Assembly (NCBI GenBank): GCA_007132995.1
Contig: SLNP01000111.1
Coordinates: 1 to 35,015 of the forward strand
Direction: 5' to 3'
Length of the DNA: 35,015 nucleotides
Source: Bacteroidales bacterium
GTDB lineage: Bacteria > Bacteroidota > Bacteroidia > Bacteroidales > VadinHA17
This document shows positions 8,297 through 17,642 of this stretch, in pieces. A program made the translations under genes and the position numbers. Positions within the stretch are counted from its first letter, which is position 1. Every line of letters starts with the position of its first letter. The notes under the pieces are model-generated. The model searched no databases and was not told where the DNA came from. It saw only the letters and a program-made list of their open reading frames with translations.

Positions 8297-9403
8297 ATGG
8301 TCAATGAGATACCTGTAAAATTGGTTCTTGAAGATGGCACAATCTTCAGGGGCTACTCCTTTGGCGCCCGCAGGCCGGTCGCAGGCGAGGTGGTCTTCAA
8401 TACTGCCATGACCGGATATCCGGAAAGCCTGACCGACCCCTCATACAGGGGGCAGATATTATGTCTCACCTATCCTCTGGTGGGCAACTACGGCACGCCC
8501 GGAGATGATAGTGAAGAAGATATACCAAAGTTTTTCGAATCGGCTTCGATTCACATAGAGGGTCTGGTGGTTAGTGATTACTCATCGCACTACAGCCACT
8601 GGAATGCCACCGGCAGCCTTGGCAGCTGGCTTAACAGGTCGGGGGTGGCGGGGATATATGGCATAGACACAAGGGCGCTTACCCGTAAACTGAGAGAGAA
8701 AGGGGCCATGCCCGGAAAGATAATAGAGGAGGGTGACGAGATAGATTTCCGTGATCCTAACAGCACCAACCTGGTAGCTGAGGTGAGTACACGGGAGAAG
8801 CAGGTTTACGGGAGTGGAAGGTACAGGATCGTGATGATTGACTGCGGGGTAAAGTACAACATTATCAGGAGTCTGTTAAGGTATGACACTACTATAATAA
8901 GGGTGCCCTGGGATTATGACTACCACAAGGAAAGCTATGACGGGCTCTTTATCAGTAACGGGCCGGGCGACCCTAAAATGTGTGATGTTACCATTGGCAA
9001 CCTGAGGCGTTCACTGGGGTATGACAAACCTGTTTTCGGCATATGCCTGGGAAATCAACTGCTTGCGCTTGCTGCCGGAGCCGACACCTTCAAGCTTAAA
9101 TATGGTCACCGCAGTCACAACCAGCCGGTTTTAAAGGTGGGCAGTGACAGAGCATACATCACATCTCAGAATCACGGCTTTGCTGTCAGTGACGAGACCC
9201 TTCCGGATGACTGGGAGCCACTATTCATCAATATCAATGACCATACCAACGAAGGGATACATCACAGAGAGATGCCCTTTTTCTCAGTTCAGTTTCATCC
9301 GGAGGCAAGCGGGGGGCCTACAGACACAGCATTCCTCTTCGCAGATTTCATATCGCTTGTAAAAGAGAGCGTCATGAAGAGACCAAATGGCGCAAAGATT
9401 TAG
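8297..9403 (+). CDS. carA: Carbamoyl phosphate synthase small (glutaminase) subunit CarA
   Basis: The 368-residue product hydrolyses glutamine and passes ammonia to CarB for carbamoyl phosphate, the precursor of pyrimidines and arginine. The N-terminal CPSase small-chain domain covers about 1-150 (NTAMTGYPESLTDPSY at 35-50). The class I amidotransferase domain has GICLGNQ with nucleophile Cys250 and QFHPE with His334 and Glu336. I placed the start at the ATG at 8297: it gives the usual family length and lies downstream of the -7 element, whereas an in-frame ATG at 8192 would add 35 unconserved residues and include the promoter. carB follows after 134 nt. Confidence 0.97.
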   Translation: MVNEIPVKLVLEDGTIFRGYSFGARRPVAGEVVFNTAMTGYPESLTDPSYRGQILCLTYPLVGNYGTPGDDSEEDIPKFFESASIHIEGLVVSDYSSHYSHWNATGSLGSWLNRSGVAGIYGIDTRALTRKLREKGAMPGKIIEEGDEIDFRDPNSTNLVAEVSTREKQVYGSGRYRIVMIDCGVKYNIIRSLLRYDTTIIRVPWDYDYHKESYDGLFISNGPGDPKMCDVTIGNLRRSLGYDKPVFGICLGNQLLALAAGADTFKLKYGHRSHNQPVLKVGSDRAYITSQNHGFAVSDETLPDDWEPLFININDHTNEGIHHREMPFFSVQFHPEASGGPTDTAFLFADFISLVKESVMKRPNGAKI

Positions 9404-9492
9404 CGCTCCCCTTCACTATCGGCTGTTAGCTATATGGCCCGGTATTCAAAATTCCCTAAAAGAGAGAGAAATATTATCGGCATTTAGAGAGA

Positions 9493-9519
9493 TTGTGCCG
9501 CCATTTTATTATAATTTTG
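9493..9519 (+). promoter_or_regulatory. Possible carB promoter
   Basis: TTG at 9493-9495 and TAATTTTG at 9512-9519 fit the Bacteroidota -33 and -7 elements, though the 16-nt spacer is short. The ATG of carB lies 18 nt further on. carB could therefore be transcribed separately from carA as well as by read-through. Confidence 0.45.
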
Positions 9520-9537
9520 CACCTCAAACAGTCTCCC

Positions 9538-12500
9538 ATGAAAAAGGATATCAGTAAAGTCATTGTTCTGGGTTCCGGGGCACTCAAGATAGGTGAAGCA
9601 GGAGAGTTTGATTATTCCGGATCGCAGGCGCTGAAAGCACTGCGGCAAGAGGGTATAGAGACCGTACTTATAAATCCGAACATCGCCACTGTGCAGACCT
9701 CAGAGGGCATTGCAGACAAGATCTATTTCCTGCCTGTAACACCACTCTATGTTGAGAGGGTTATTGAGAAGGAGCGTCCGGGGGGCATACTGCTCTCGTT
9801 TGGGGGGCAAACGGCGCTTAACTGTGGAACCGAACTCTTCAGGAAGGGTATTTTGGAAAAATATGGGGTGTCTGTTCTGGGAACCCCTGTACAGAGTATA
9901 ATGGATACGGAAGACCGCGATCTGTTTGTCGGAAGGCTGAATGAGATTGGGGTTAAAGCACCGGCCAGTATTGCTGTCACATCTGTTGAAGATGCCGTAG
10001 ATGCGGCAGGCAGGCTGGGTTATCCTGTCATTATAAGGGCAGCATACACGCTGGGCGGACAGGGTAGCGGATTTGCCTCATGCGGAGAAGAGTTGAGAGC
10101 TATGGCCACCCGGGCCTTCTCATTCTCAAAACAGATTCTTGTTGAGGAGTCTCTGAAGGGATGGAAAGAGATAGAGTATGAGGTTGTAAGAGACTGCCAC
10201 GACAACTGCATCACCGTCTGCAACATGGAGAACTTCGATCCGCTGGGAATACACACCGGTGAGAGTATCGTGGTGGCGCCGTCACAGACGCTTACCAACA
10301 GCGAGTATCATAAACTCAGGGAGCTATCGGTCAAAATAGTCAGGCATCTCGGCATAGTTGGTGAGTGCAATGTACAGTATGCCCTCGATCCCGGTTCAGA
10401 AGAGTACCGGGTTATTGAGGTCAATGCGCGCCTCTCCCGCTCAAGCGCCCTGGCCTCAAAAGCTACAGGGTATCCGCTTGCCTTTGTAGCGGCAAAGCTT
10501 GCCATAGGCTACGGACTACATGAGCTCAAAAACAGCGTAACAGAGACAACAACAGCCTGCTTTGAGCCGGCGCTCGACTATATCGTATGTAAAATACCCC
10601 GGTGGGATCTGAAAAAGTTTGCCGGCGTATCGCATGAACTGGGAAGCAGTATGAAGAGCGTCGGAGAGGTGATGGCTATCGGCAGGACATTCGAAGAGGC
10701 AATACAGAAGGGACTGAGAATGATAGGTCAGGGAATGCACGGCTTCACCGGCAATCGTAATATCTCATTCGACGACATCAGAAGAGAGCTCTCAAGCCCC
10801 ACCGACATGAGAGTATTCTGTATTGCAGATGCACTGGAGAAGGGCGTAGATCCGGACGAGATACATGAGCTGACAAGAATAGACAAGTGGTTTCTCTATA
10901 AGCTGAAGAATATATCAGAGACCGCCGCAGAGCTATCTGGTTACAGTAGTGAAGAATCTCTGCCCGTCAGGCTACTGCAGAGAGCAAAAATACAGGGCTT
11001 CAGTGACTTTCAGATAGCACGGGCAATATACGATCCTCCTCCTTCCGGTATGCATGAGGGGCTTCTGAAGATAAGAGAGTTCAGAAAGTCCAGGGGTATT
11101 ATCCCTTATGTCAAGCAGATAGACACACTGGCAGCCGAGTATCCTGCAGTGACCAACTACCTTTACCTCACCTACTCAGCTACCGAGCATGACATCTGGT
11201 ATGTTAATGACAAAAGGTCGGTAATAGTGCTTGGGTCGGGGGCATACCGCATAGGTTCGAGTGTGGAGTTCGACTGGTGCTCGGTAAATGCTGCCGAAAC
11301 CATAAGAAGAGAGGGTATGCGATCGGTAATGATAAACTACAATCCCGAAACCGTAAGTACAGATTATGATACCTGCGACCGTCTCTATTTCGACGAACTC
11401 AGTTTTGAAAGGGTAATGGATATTATTGAGCTGGAAACGCCGGCCGGAGTAGTTCTCTCAGTGGGCGGACAGATACCCAACAATCTCGCAATGAGGCTCC
11501 ATAACGAGGGGGTAGCGATAATGGGAACATCTCCTGAGTCGGTTGACCGTGCCGAGAACCGCCACAAGTTTTCTTCCATGCTCGACAGCCTGGGTATTGA
11601 CCAGCCCCGCTGGCAGGAGCTTAACAGCATGGATGAGATTATTTCATTTGCGGAAAAGACAGGATTTCCATTACTTATCCGTCCCTCTTATGTGCTCTCT
11701 GGCGCTGCAATGAATGTAGTGTCAAACAGGGATGAACTGTTTCACTTTCTGGAGCTTGCCGCCGGGGTATCAAAGCAGCACCCCGTTGTTGTCTCTGAGT
11801 TTGTTGAGCATGCGAAAGAGATAGAGATGGATGCCGTAGCCTCTGACGGAGAGGTGATAGCCTATGCCATCAGCGAGCATGTTGAATATGCCGGGGTACA
11901 CTCCGGCGACGCCACAATAGTGTTCCCCGCACAGAAAATCTATTTTGAGACAGCCCGTAGAATAAAGCGGATAACAAGAGAGATAGCCGGTGAATTAAAG
12001 ATAAGCGGACCCTTCAATATACAGTTTCTGGCCCGCGATAACGATATAAAGGTTATTGAATGTAATCTGCGATCATCCAGAAGTATGCCTTTCGTCTCAA
12101 AAGTGCTGAAAATAAACTTCATTGAGCTGGCTACCAGGGTGATGCTGGGGTCAGAGGCAGAAAAGCCTCACAAATCTGCATTCGATCTGGACTATGTGGG
12201 TGTTAAAGCCCCTCAGTTCAGCTTTTCAAGACTCGCCAAGGCCGATCCGGTTCTGGGAGTCGACATGGTGTCGACCGGCGAGGTCGGATGTATCGGTGAA
12301 GATTTTTATGAGGCAATACTTAAGGCGATGTTCTCGGTCGGATACAGGATACCTTCCGGAAGTATTCTCCTGTCGACCGGACCGGCACGCTCTAAGGTCG
12401 AACTCCTGGAGAGTGCGCGAGTGCTTCGCGAAAAAGGGTACAGGCTCTACGCAACACGGGGTACCCGTAATTTCCTTAAGAATGCGGGTATTGAGACAGA

Positions 12501-12759
12501 GGTAGCTTACTGGCCCGATGAGAAAAGGTCTCCCAACACCATAGAGTTGATAAGAGAGAGGGAGGTTGATCTTGTCATCAACATCCCTAAAAACCTTTCA
12601 AAAAGTGAATTGCAGAACGACTATGCGATAAGAAGAAGTGCTATCGATTATAACATACCGTTGCTTACAAACTCAAGGCTTGCATCGGCATTCATACATG
12701 CCTTCTGCACACTCGGGGAAGAGGATATTGCCATAAGGAGCTGGGATGAGTACCGGTAG
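9538..12759 (+). CDS. carB: Carbamoyl phosphate synthase large subunit CarB
   Basis: The 1073-residue product makes carbamoyl phosphate from bicarbonate, ammonia and two ATP. The two homologous halves are visible: each opens with a conserved loop (VLGSGALKIGEAGEFDYSG near residue 9 and VLGSGAYRIGSSVEFDW near 563), each carrying an ATP-grasp domain. The last 140 or so residues form the MGS-like allosteric domain (GSILLSTGPARSK, then LYATRGTRNFL). The length matches the family. The start at the ATG at 9538 gives the typical MKKDISKVIVLGSG; an earlier in-frame ATG at 9493 overlaps the possible promoter. It works with CarA, which lies directly upstream. Confidence 0.97.
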   Translation: MKKDISKVIVLGSGALKIGEAGEFDYSGSQALKALRQEGIETVLINPNIATVQTSEGIADKIYFLPVTPLYVERVIEKERPGGILLSFGGQTALNCGTELFRKGILEKYGVSVLGTPVQSIMDTEDRDLFVGRLNEIGVKAPASIAVTSVEDAVDAAGRLGYPVIIRAAYTLGGQGSGFASCGEELRAMATRAFSFSKQILVEESLKGWKEIEYEVVRDCHDNCITVCNMENFDPLGIHTGESIVVAPSQTLTNSEYHKLRELSVKIVRHLGIVGECNVQYALDPGSEEYRVIEVNARLSRSSALASKATGYPLAFVAAKLAIGYGLHELKNSVTETTTACFEPALDYIVCKIPRWDLKKFAGVSHELGSSMKSVGEVMAIGRTFEEAIQKGLRMIGQGMHGFTGNRNISFDDIRRELSSPTDMRVFCIADALEKGVDPDEIHELTRIDKWFLYKLKNISETAAELSGYSSEESLPVRLLQRAKIQGFSDFQIARAIYDPPPSGMHEGLLKIREFRKSRGIIPYVKQIDTLAAEYPAVTNYLYLTYSATEHDIWYVNDKRSVIVLGSGAYRIGSSVEFDWCSVNAAETIRREGMRSVMINYNPETVSTDYDTCDRLYFDELSFERVMDIIELETPAGVVLSVGGQIPNNLAMRLHNEGVAIMGTSPESVDRAENRHKFSSMLDSLGIDQPRWQELNSMDEIISFAEKTGFPLLIRPSYVLSGAAMNVVSNRDELFHFLELAAGVSKQHPVVVSEFVEHAKEIEMDAVASDGEVIAYAISEHVEYAGVHSGDATIVFPAQKIYFETARRIKRITREIAGELKISGPFNIQFLARDNDIKVIECNLRSSRSMPFVSKVLKINFIELATRVMLGSEAEKPHKSAFDLDYVGVKAPQFSFSRLAKADPVLGVDMVSTGEVGCIGEDFYEAILKAMFSVGYRIPSGSILLSTGPARSKVELLESARVLREKGYRLYATRGTRNFLKNAGIETEVAYWPDEKRSPNTIELIREREVDLVINIPKNLSKSELQNDYAIRRSAIDYNIPLLTNSRLASAFIHAFCTLGEEDIAIRSWDEYR

Positions 12760-12762
12760 CAG

Positions 12763-12799
12763 GCAGAGGCTCTGCAGCCTCACCTGACTGCAAGTCAGG
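12763..12799 (+). repeat. Two adjacent hairpins after carB
   Basis: Right after the carB stop, GCAGA/TCTGC (12763-12767 with 12771-12775) or, alternatively, GAGGC/GCCTC (12766-12770 with 12777-12781) can pair. A perfect 7-bp stem CCTGACT/AGTCAGG with a GCA loop lies at 12783-12799. There is no U-run, so a classical terminator is unlikely. The first hairpin resembles one downstream of folA at 22485-22501. Confidence 0.45.
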
Positions 12800-12896
12800 C
12801 AATATGCGACAACACAGATCGAATTCAGGGCAGCCATTATCACCGCCGGCAGTAGCCGGTAAATAGATCTTGACAATATTAACAGAGATACCTGAC

Positions 12897-13355
12897 ATGG
12901 AATCATTAACAGAGATAAGAGAAGCAGTAAGAGAGGATATAGACATTATAACGGGGTTCCAAAAGGCAATGGCATGGGAAACCGAGCAGATGAGTCTTGA
13001 TGAAGCCACCCTTATGTCAGGTGTTGAGGCGGTATTCAGAGATCGCTCCAAAGGCACCTATTTCGTGGCCCTGTCGGAGGGTGAGATTGTAGCATCCCTT
13101 CTGATAACTTACGAATGGAGCGACTGGCGCAACCGCAATGTCTGGTGGATACAGTCTGTATATGTAGTGCCCGGGGCAAGGCGCAGAGGCATCTTTACCG
13201 CTATGTACAGGCATATATCGAAAGAGTCATCTGCCAGGGGTGCTGCCGGATTACGCCTCTATGTTGAAAGCGGCAACAGGGACGCGCGGCGAACATACGA
13301 ATCGCTGGGCATGGATTCATCGCACTACACCATGTATGAGCATATGACACCTTAG
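12897..13355 (+). CDS. GNAT-family N-acetyltransferase
   Basis: The 152-residue product has the GNAT fold signature: an N-terminal helix region, a central beta strand WWIQSVYVVPGARRRGIFTAM (about 91-111) in which R-R-R-G-I-F forms the acetyl-CoA pyrophosphate loop, and a C-terminal VESGNRDARRTYESLGM segment (about 125-141) typical of motif B. The family moves an acetyl group from acetyl-CoA to an amine; the substrate cannot be told from sequence. The ATG at 12897 is preferred over an in-frame TTG at 12870. It follows carB by 137 nt on the same strand but has no known link to pyrimidine synthesis. Confidence 0.9.
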   Translation: MESLTEIREAVREDIDIITGFQKAMAWETEQMSLDEATLMSGVEAVFRDRSKGTYFVALSEGEIVASLLITYEWSDWRNRNVWWIQSVYVVPGARRRGIFTAMYRHISKESSARGAAGLRLYVESGNRDARRTYESLGMDSSHYTMYEHMTP

Positions 13356-13365
13356 GCCCACGGGG

Positions 13366-13445
13366 CTGCCACAGCTACAACAAGGGGGCTACGGATGGGG
13401 GCTGCCACAGTTGTACATGAGAAGCCCCTGCCCGGACCTGCCACA
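13366..13445. repeat. Three direct repeats of CTGCCACA spaced exactly 36 bp apart
   Basis: CTGCCACA occurs at 13366-13373, 13402-13409 and 13438-13445, giving two equal periods of 36. Similarity extends a few bases to each side (CTGCCACAGCT, CTGCCACAGTT, CTGCCACAACT) but the rest of each period differs. The repeats lie between the convergent ends of the GNAT gene and recQ. They look like a decayed tandem repeat; a protein-binding array is possible. Confidence 0.5.
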
Positions 13446-13519
13446 ACTAAAAAGATTCTGTGTGGCCCACCGATATCACCGTTCTTTTTTAAAACCCGAT
13501 TTTCCGGTAAAAAAAGATG

Positions 13520-15700
13520 TCAGTTACCCATCTCTGAGAGGAACTTTATTCTCATAAGCCTTATCTCATCCTCGTCAAACTCACCGCCAAGCTCATTAAT
13601 GGCCTCTTCAAGAGAGTCGCTCTCAGCCTCCTCCATAAAGTAAGAGAAGATATCCTCCTGACGCTCATCATCTATAACCGAGTTGATGTAGTAATCGATA
13701 TTTATTCTTGTACCTGAGTTGACAATAGCCTCAATCTCGGCAAACAGATCCTCCTTCTCAAGCCCCTTGGCGGCCGCAATATCTTCAAACGGCCTTTTCC
13801 TGTCAATACTCTGAATAATGTAGACCTTGAGGCCAGATTTGTTAACCACCGACTTAACAACCATGTCGAGGGGCCTTATTATATCATTCTCCTCAACATG
13901 CCTTTTGATAACCTCAAGGAATTCAGGGCCGTATCTTCTGGCCTTTCCGGCGCCAACACCAGTAATGGCCTGCATCTCTTCGGGAGTTATCGGGTAGTTA
14001 ATGGCCATCTCCTCTATTGAGGGGTCCTGGAATATTACAAAGGGGGGAATATCTTTCTGTTTTGATATTCTCTTTCGCAGATCTTTAAGAATACTTACCA
14101 ACTCTTCGTCAACGGCGGCCGTTTTGGCTCCGTATGCCCCCTCCTCTTCAGAAGACTCAATATAGTCATGATCTTCGGTAAGCATGAAAGTGTGGGGGTT
14201 ATCAAGAAACTCATACCCCTTTGGGGTAAGCTTGATAAGCCCGTAGTATTCGATATCCTTGGCGACGAGCCTGGATATCAGAGCCTGTCTGATAACCATG
14301 TTCCAGAACTTCTCATCTTTCTCGTCGCCCGAGCCGAACAGATCCAGCTTGTGGTGTTTGTAAGATTTTATGGCGCTTGTAGCGTTACCGGCCAGAATAT
14401 TGGCTATATGGTCGGCCTTGAACTTCTCCTTAACGGCTATCACAACCTCAAGCAGCTTGCAGACATACCCTGAACCTTCAAAGCGTACCTTGGGATGCAG
14501 ACAGTTATCGCATGTTTCGCAGTTGGAAGGGGTATACTCCTCTCCGAAATAGTGAAGCAGCAGTTTGCGACGACATAGTGATGACTCAGCATAAGATACA
14601 GTCTCGAACAGAAGCTGACGGCCTATCTCCTGTTCAGCAATAGGCTTGCCATGCATAAATTTCTCAAGCTTCTGTATATCCCTGTAGCTGTAGTAGGCAA
14701 TACATCTCCCCTCACCGCCGTCACGCCCGGCCCTGCCGGTCTCCTGGTAGTAGCCCTCAAGGCTCTTTGGTATATCGTAGTGTATCACATACCGTACATC
14801 GGGTTTATCTATTCCCATTCCAAAAGCTATGGTTGCGACTATAACATCGACCTCCTCCATCAGGAATTTATCCTGATTATTGGTTCTTGTTACAGAGTCC
14901 ATCCCGGCATGATAAGGGAGAGCCTTTATACCATTAACTTTAAGGGTATCGGCTATCTCCTCAACCTTTTTCCTGCTAAGACAATATATGATACCCGACT
15001 TGCCCTGATTGTTCTTAATATATTTGATCATCTCCTTGGTCACATCACTCTTGGGCCTCACCTCATAGTAGAGGTTGGGCCTGTTGAACGATGACTTGAA
15101 CACGGGGGCATCAAGTATCCCAAGGTTTTTCTGTATATCGTGCTGCACTTTGGGTGTAGCGGTTGCTGTAAGGGCAATAATGGGGGCTCTGCCAATAGAG
15201 TCGATCATGGGTCTTATACGCCTGTATTCAGGCCGGAAGTCATGCCCCCACTCAGATATACAGTGGGCCTCATCTATTGCATAGAATGAGACTTTAACGC
15301 TGCGCAGAAATTCGGCATTCTCCTCTTTGGTGAGCGATTCAGGAGCAACATATAGCAGCTTGGTGGCACCACCAACAACATCGCTCTTCACCTTTATAAC
15401 GGCATTCTTTGTAAGAGACGAGTTGAGAAAATGTGCCACATCATCATCTATGCTGAAATTACGCATTGCATCAACCTGATTCTTCATCAGGGCTATAAGC
15501 GGAGATATAATGATTGCGGTACCCTCTTTCATTACCGCGGGCAGCTGATAGCAGAGTGACTTTCCGCCGCCGGTTGGCATAAGAACGAATGAGTCATTCC
15601 CTTCAAGCACATTTTTAATAATAGCCTTCTGGTTACCCTTGAAGGTATCAAAGCCGAAGTATCTTTTCAGATACTCCTGTATAGAGGCATCGCTAATCAT
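13520..15700 (-). CDS. recQ: ATP-dependent DNA helicase RecQ
   Basis: The 726-residue product is a 3'-5' superfamily 2 helicase used in recombinational repair and fork restart. Motifs run in order: Walker A MPTGGGKS (41-48), DEAH (143-146), ALTATAT (175-181) and motif VI QETGRAGRDG (319-328). The RQC zinc site follows (Cys376, Cys394, Cys397, Cys400), then a winged helix and an HRDC domain (about 530-605). A further C-terminal part of about 120 residues looks like a helix-turn-helix domain and an acidic tail, as in longer RecQ forms. The ATG at 15700 is preferred to an in-frame GTG at 15745. It is divergent from tatC and convergent with the GNAT gene. Confidence 0.97.
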   Translation of the reverse strand: MISDASIQEYLKRYFGFDTFKGNQKAIIKNVLEGNDSFVLMPTGGGKSLCYQLPAVMKEGTAIIISPLIALMKNQVDAMRNFSIDDDVAHFLNSSLTKNAVIKVKSDVVGGATKLLYVAPESLTKEENAEFLRSVKVSFYAIDEAHCISEWGHDFRPEYRRIRPMIDSIGRAPIIALTATATPKVQHDIQKNLGILDAPVFKSSFNRPNLYYEVRPKSDVTKEMIKYIKNNQGKSGIIYCLSRKKVEEIADTLKVNGIKALPYHAGMDSVTRTNNQDKFLMEEVDVIVATIAFGMGIDKPDVRYVIHYDIPKSLEGYYQETGRAGRDGGEGRCIAYYSYRDIQKLEKFMHGKPIAEQEIGRQLLFETVSYAESSLCRRKLLLHYFGEEYTPSNCETCDNCLHPKVRFEGSGYVCKLLEVVIAVKEKFKADHIANILAGNATSAIKSYKHHKLDLFGSGDEKDEKFWNMVIRQALISRLVAKDIEYYGLIKLTPKGYEFLDNPHTFMLTEDHDYIESSEEEGAYGAKTAAVDEELVSILKDLRKRISKQKDIPPFVIFQDPSIEEMAINYPITPEEMQAITGVGAGKARRYGPEFLEVIKRHVEENDIIRPLDMVVKSVVNKSGLKVYIIQSIDRKRPFEDIAAAKGLEKEDLFAEIEAIVNSGTRINIDYYINSVIDDERQEDIFSYFMEEAESDSLEEAINELGGEFDEDEIRLMRIKFLSEMGN

Positions 15701-15806
15701 AATAGAATTAAAAATTACATTCCCTTTAACGGAAGCACCCGCCACACATTCCCCGTCAGATAGTGATCTTTATCATACCTTTATCTCCCGGCGGGACATC
15801 CTATAC

Positions 15807-15814
15807 CAAATGTA
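15807..15814 (-). promoter_or_regulatory. Possible recQ promoter -7 element
   Basis: On the minus strand this reads TACATTTG, an exact TAnnTTTG match, about 107 nt before the recQ ATG. No TTG at the expected -33 distance is seen, so support is limited. Confidence 0.35.
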
Positions 15815-15911
15815 CAAATAAAATATCGCATAAAAAAGAATCTTTATCCGCCCAACCCCATTTTTTATGGAAGCTGTTCTATTAGTGGCTGGTACAACGG
15901 CCTTAACCGGG

Positions 15912-15942
15912 TTGTTTTCAATGATAACTTTTAGCATATTTG
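15912..15942 (+). promoter_or_regulatory. Probable tatC-lptB promoter
   Basis: TTG at 15912-15914 is followed, after a 20-nt spacer, by CATATTTG at 15935-15942, one base from the TAnnTTTG consensus. The tatC ATG is 43 nt downstream. Spacing and position fit a Bacteroidota promoter. Confidence 0.5.
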
Positions 15943-15985
15943 CAGGCCGGTCATACTTACCGGGCCACATTTTTTTCTCGGGGCA

Positions 15986-16858
15986 ATGGCAAAATCAAAT
16001 AAAAAGAGGAGTGAGCGTCAGGAGATGGGCTTTCTTGAGCATTTGGAAGAGCTCCGCTGGCACATAATAAGAGCAGTTCTCTCTATATTCCTCTTTGCCG
16101 CTGTCGCATTCCTCTTTAAAGAGATAATATTTGACACAGTAATACTTGCTCCGAAGCAGGAGGATTTTTTTACCAACAGGCTTCTCTGCAGGCTTGGTGG
16201 TCTGGTCAATGTAAGGGCTCTCTGTATAAACACTCATGATGTTGAGCTTATCAACATCAGAATGGCGGGTCAGTTTATTACCCACATCACCATCTCTCTT
16301 ATAGCAGGGGTTATTATCTCATTTCCATATATATTCTGGGAGTTCTGGCGTTTCCTGAAACCGGCGCTCTATGATAGTGAGCGCAGGTACGCAAGGGGAG
16401 GTGTTGCAGTTACCACACTTCTCTTTCTTTCCGGTGTTTTGTTCGGCTACTTCCTTATTTCGCCCCTCTCAATACACTTCCTCTCAACCTACACTGTAAG
16501 CGCCCAGGTCTCCAACCAGATATACCTTGGCAGCTACATAGGCACCCTCAGTGCCATTACCCTGGCCAGCGGAATACTTTTCGAGCTTCCGGTCGCAATC
16601 TATTTCCTCTCAAGAATAGGAGTGGTAACCCCTGCCTCTCTCAGGAAATACCGCAGACACTCAATTGTGGTACTTCTGATACTCTCTGCCATTATCACTC
16701 CGCCCGACATATTCAGCCAGGTGCTGGTCTGTCTGCCACTGCTTGTACTCTACGAGGTGGGCATCCGTATTTCCCGAAGAATTGAGAGAGAGAGAGAGAG
16801 AAGAGATTCAACCATTGCCAGAGGTGAGTCGCCCTCTTCGGAGAATGCATCAATGTAA
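15986..16858 (+). CDS. tatC: Sec-independent (Tat) protein translocase subunit TatC
   Basis: The 290-residue product is the receptor subunit of the twin-arginine translocase, which exports folded proteins across the inner membrane. The cytoplasmic N-terminus carries the conserved MGFLEHLEELRWHI (about 14-27), followed by several membrane segments including FPYIFWEFWRFLKPALYDSERR (about 113-134), which contains the family's F-x-x-P-AL region. The tail after the last segment is short and charged. No tatA/B gene is in this window. lptB begins 11 nt after the stop, so the two are likely co-transcribed. Nine GA dinucleotides sit in the last codons. Confidence 0.96.
   Translation: MAKSNKKRSERQEMGFLEHLEELRWHIIRAVLSIFLFAAVAFLFKEIIFDTVILAPKQEDFFTNRLLCRLGGLVNVRALCINTHDVELINIRMAGQFITHITISLIAGVIISFPYIFWEFWRFLKPALYDSERRYARGGVAVTTLLFLSGVLFGYFLISPLSIHFLSTYTVSAQVSNQIYLGSYIGTLSAITLASGILFELPVAIYFLSRIGVVTPASLRKYRRHSIVVLLILSAIITPPDIFSQVLVCLPLLVLYEVGIRISRRIERERERRDSTIARGESPSSENASM
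16784..16801 (+). repeat. (GA)9 dinucleotide tract inside the 3' end of tatC
   Basis: Eighteen bases of uninterrupted GA code for alternating Glu-Arg in the cytoplasmic tail of TatC. Slippage here would change the last 20 or so residues and could move the stop relative to lptB. Confidence 0.9.
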
Positions 16859-16869
16859 AGTAAATTCAG

Positions 16870-17595
16870 ATGAGACTACATACTGACAGACTGATAAAGA
16901 GATATAAGAACCGCACCGTTGTCGACAAGGTTACGGTCGATCTTAACCAGGGAGAGATAGTCGGCCTGCTGGGGCCCAATGGCGCCGGCAAAACAACCAC
17001 ATTTTACATGATCGTGGGGCTGGTGCGTCCGAATGCCGGCGACATATTCCTCGACGACACATGCATAACATCACTGCCGGTATATAAGAGGGCCAGGCAC
17101 GGCATAGGATATCTGGCTCAGGAGGCATCAATATTCAGAAAACTCTCTGTAGAAGACAACATAAGGGCCATTCTGGAGCTCTCGGATATGGCCGGGCCAG
17201 ATCAGAGGGAGCGCACAGAGATGCTTCTTGAAGAGTTCGGCCTTACCCATATACGCAAAAGCAAGGGGTTTCAGCTCTCCGGTGGAGAGAGAAGAAGAAC
17301 AGAAATAGCAAGGGCGCTGGCGCTGAAGCCCAAGTTCCTGCTTCTTGATGAGCCGTTTGCAGGTGTCGACCCCATTGCCGTCGAAGATATTCAGGATATC
17401 GTGGCCAAACTCAAAGAGAAAAACATAGGCATACTCATCACAGACCACAATGTTCATGAGACCCTCTCTATCACAGACCGCGCCTATCTGCTCTTTGAGG
17501 GAAAGATTCTTAAGGCGGGAACCGCAGACCAACTTGCAGAAGATGAGCATGTGCGAAGGGTCTATCTGGGCAGGAATTTCGAGCTTCGCCGTTAA
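16870..17595 (+). CDS. lptB: LPS export ABC transporter ATP-binding protein LptB
   Basis: The 241-residue product is the ATPase that powers LptFG extraction of lipopolysaccharide from the inner membrane. It has Walker [10 protein letters not shown] (35-43), Q-loop region [17 protein letters not shown] (81-97, the LptB-typical form of this segment), signature LSGGE (136-140), Walker B LLLDEP (157-162) followed by FAGVDPIAV, and H-loop His193. The FAGVDPIAV and [13 protein letters not shown] segments separate LptB from other small ABC ATPases such as LivF. It lies directly behind tatC. The partner genes lptF, lptG and lptC are not in the window. Confidence 0.94.
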   Translation: MRLHTDRLIKRYKNRTVVDKVTVDLNQGEIVGLLGPNGAGKTTTFYMIVGLVRPNAGDIFLDDTCITSLPVYKRARHGIGYLAQEASIFRKLSVEDNIRAILELSDMAGPDQRERTEMLLEEFGLTHIRKSKGFQLSGGERRRTEIARALALKPKFLLLDEPFAGVDPIAVEDIQDIVAKLKEKNIGILITDHNVHETLSITDRAYLLFEGKILKAGTADQLAEDEHVRRVYLGRNFELRR

Positions 17596-17598
17596 ATG

Positions 17599-17629
17599 TT
17601 AGCATCTAACTGTTTTTTTTATACCTTTG
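17599..17629 (+). promoter_or_regulatory. Probable tRNA-Leu promoter
   Basis: TACCTTTG at 17622-17629 matches TAnnTTTG exactly. A TTA at 17599-17601 stands 20 nt upstream in the -33 place, one base from TTG. The tRNA begins 13 nt after the -7 element, which fits a short 5' leader. Confidence 0.6.
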
Positions 17630-17642
17630 CGGTGAATTTCAA

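Noticed and set aside
13366..13445. 36-bp spaced repeats considered as a CRISPR remnant
   Set aside because: Only 8-11 bases are conserved per period, there is no full repeat-spacer structure and no cas gene nearby.
15867..16067. Small plus-strand frame before tatC with a hydrophobic start, considered as TatA
   Set aside because: It lacks the TatA signature (FGxxELLLIL-like helix and amphipathic FGKKLP region), overlaps the tatC start, and contains the putative tatC promoter.
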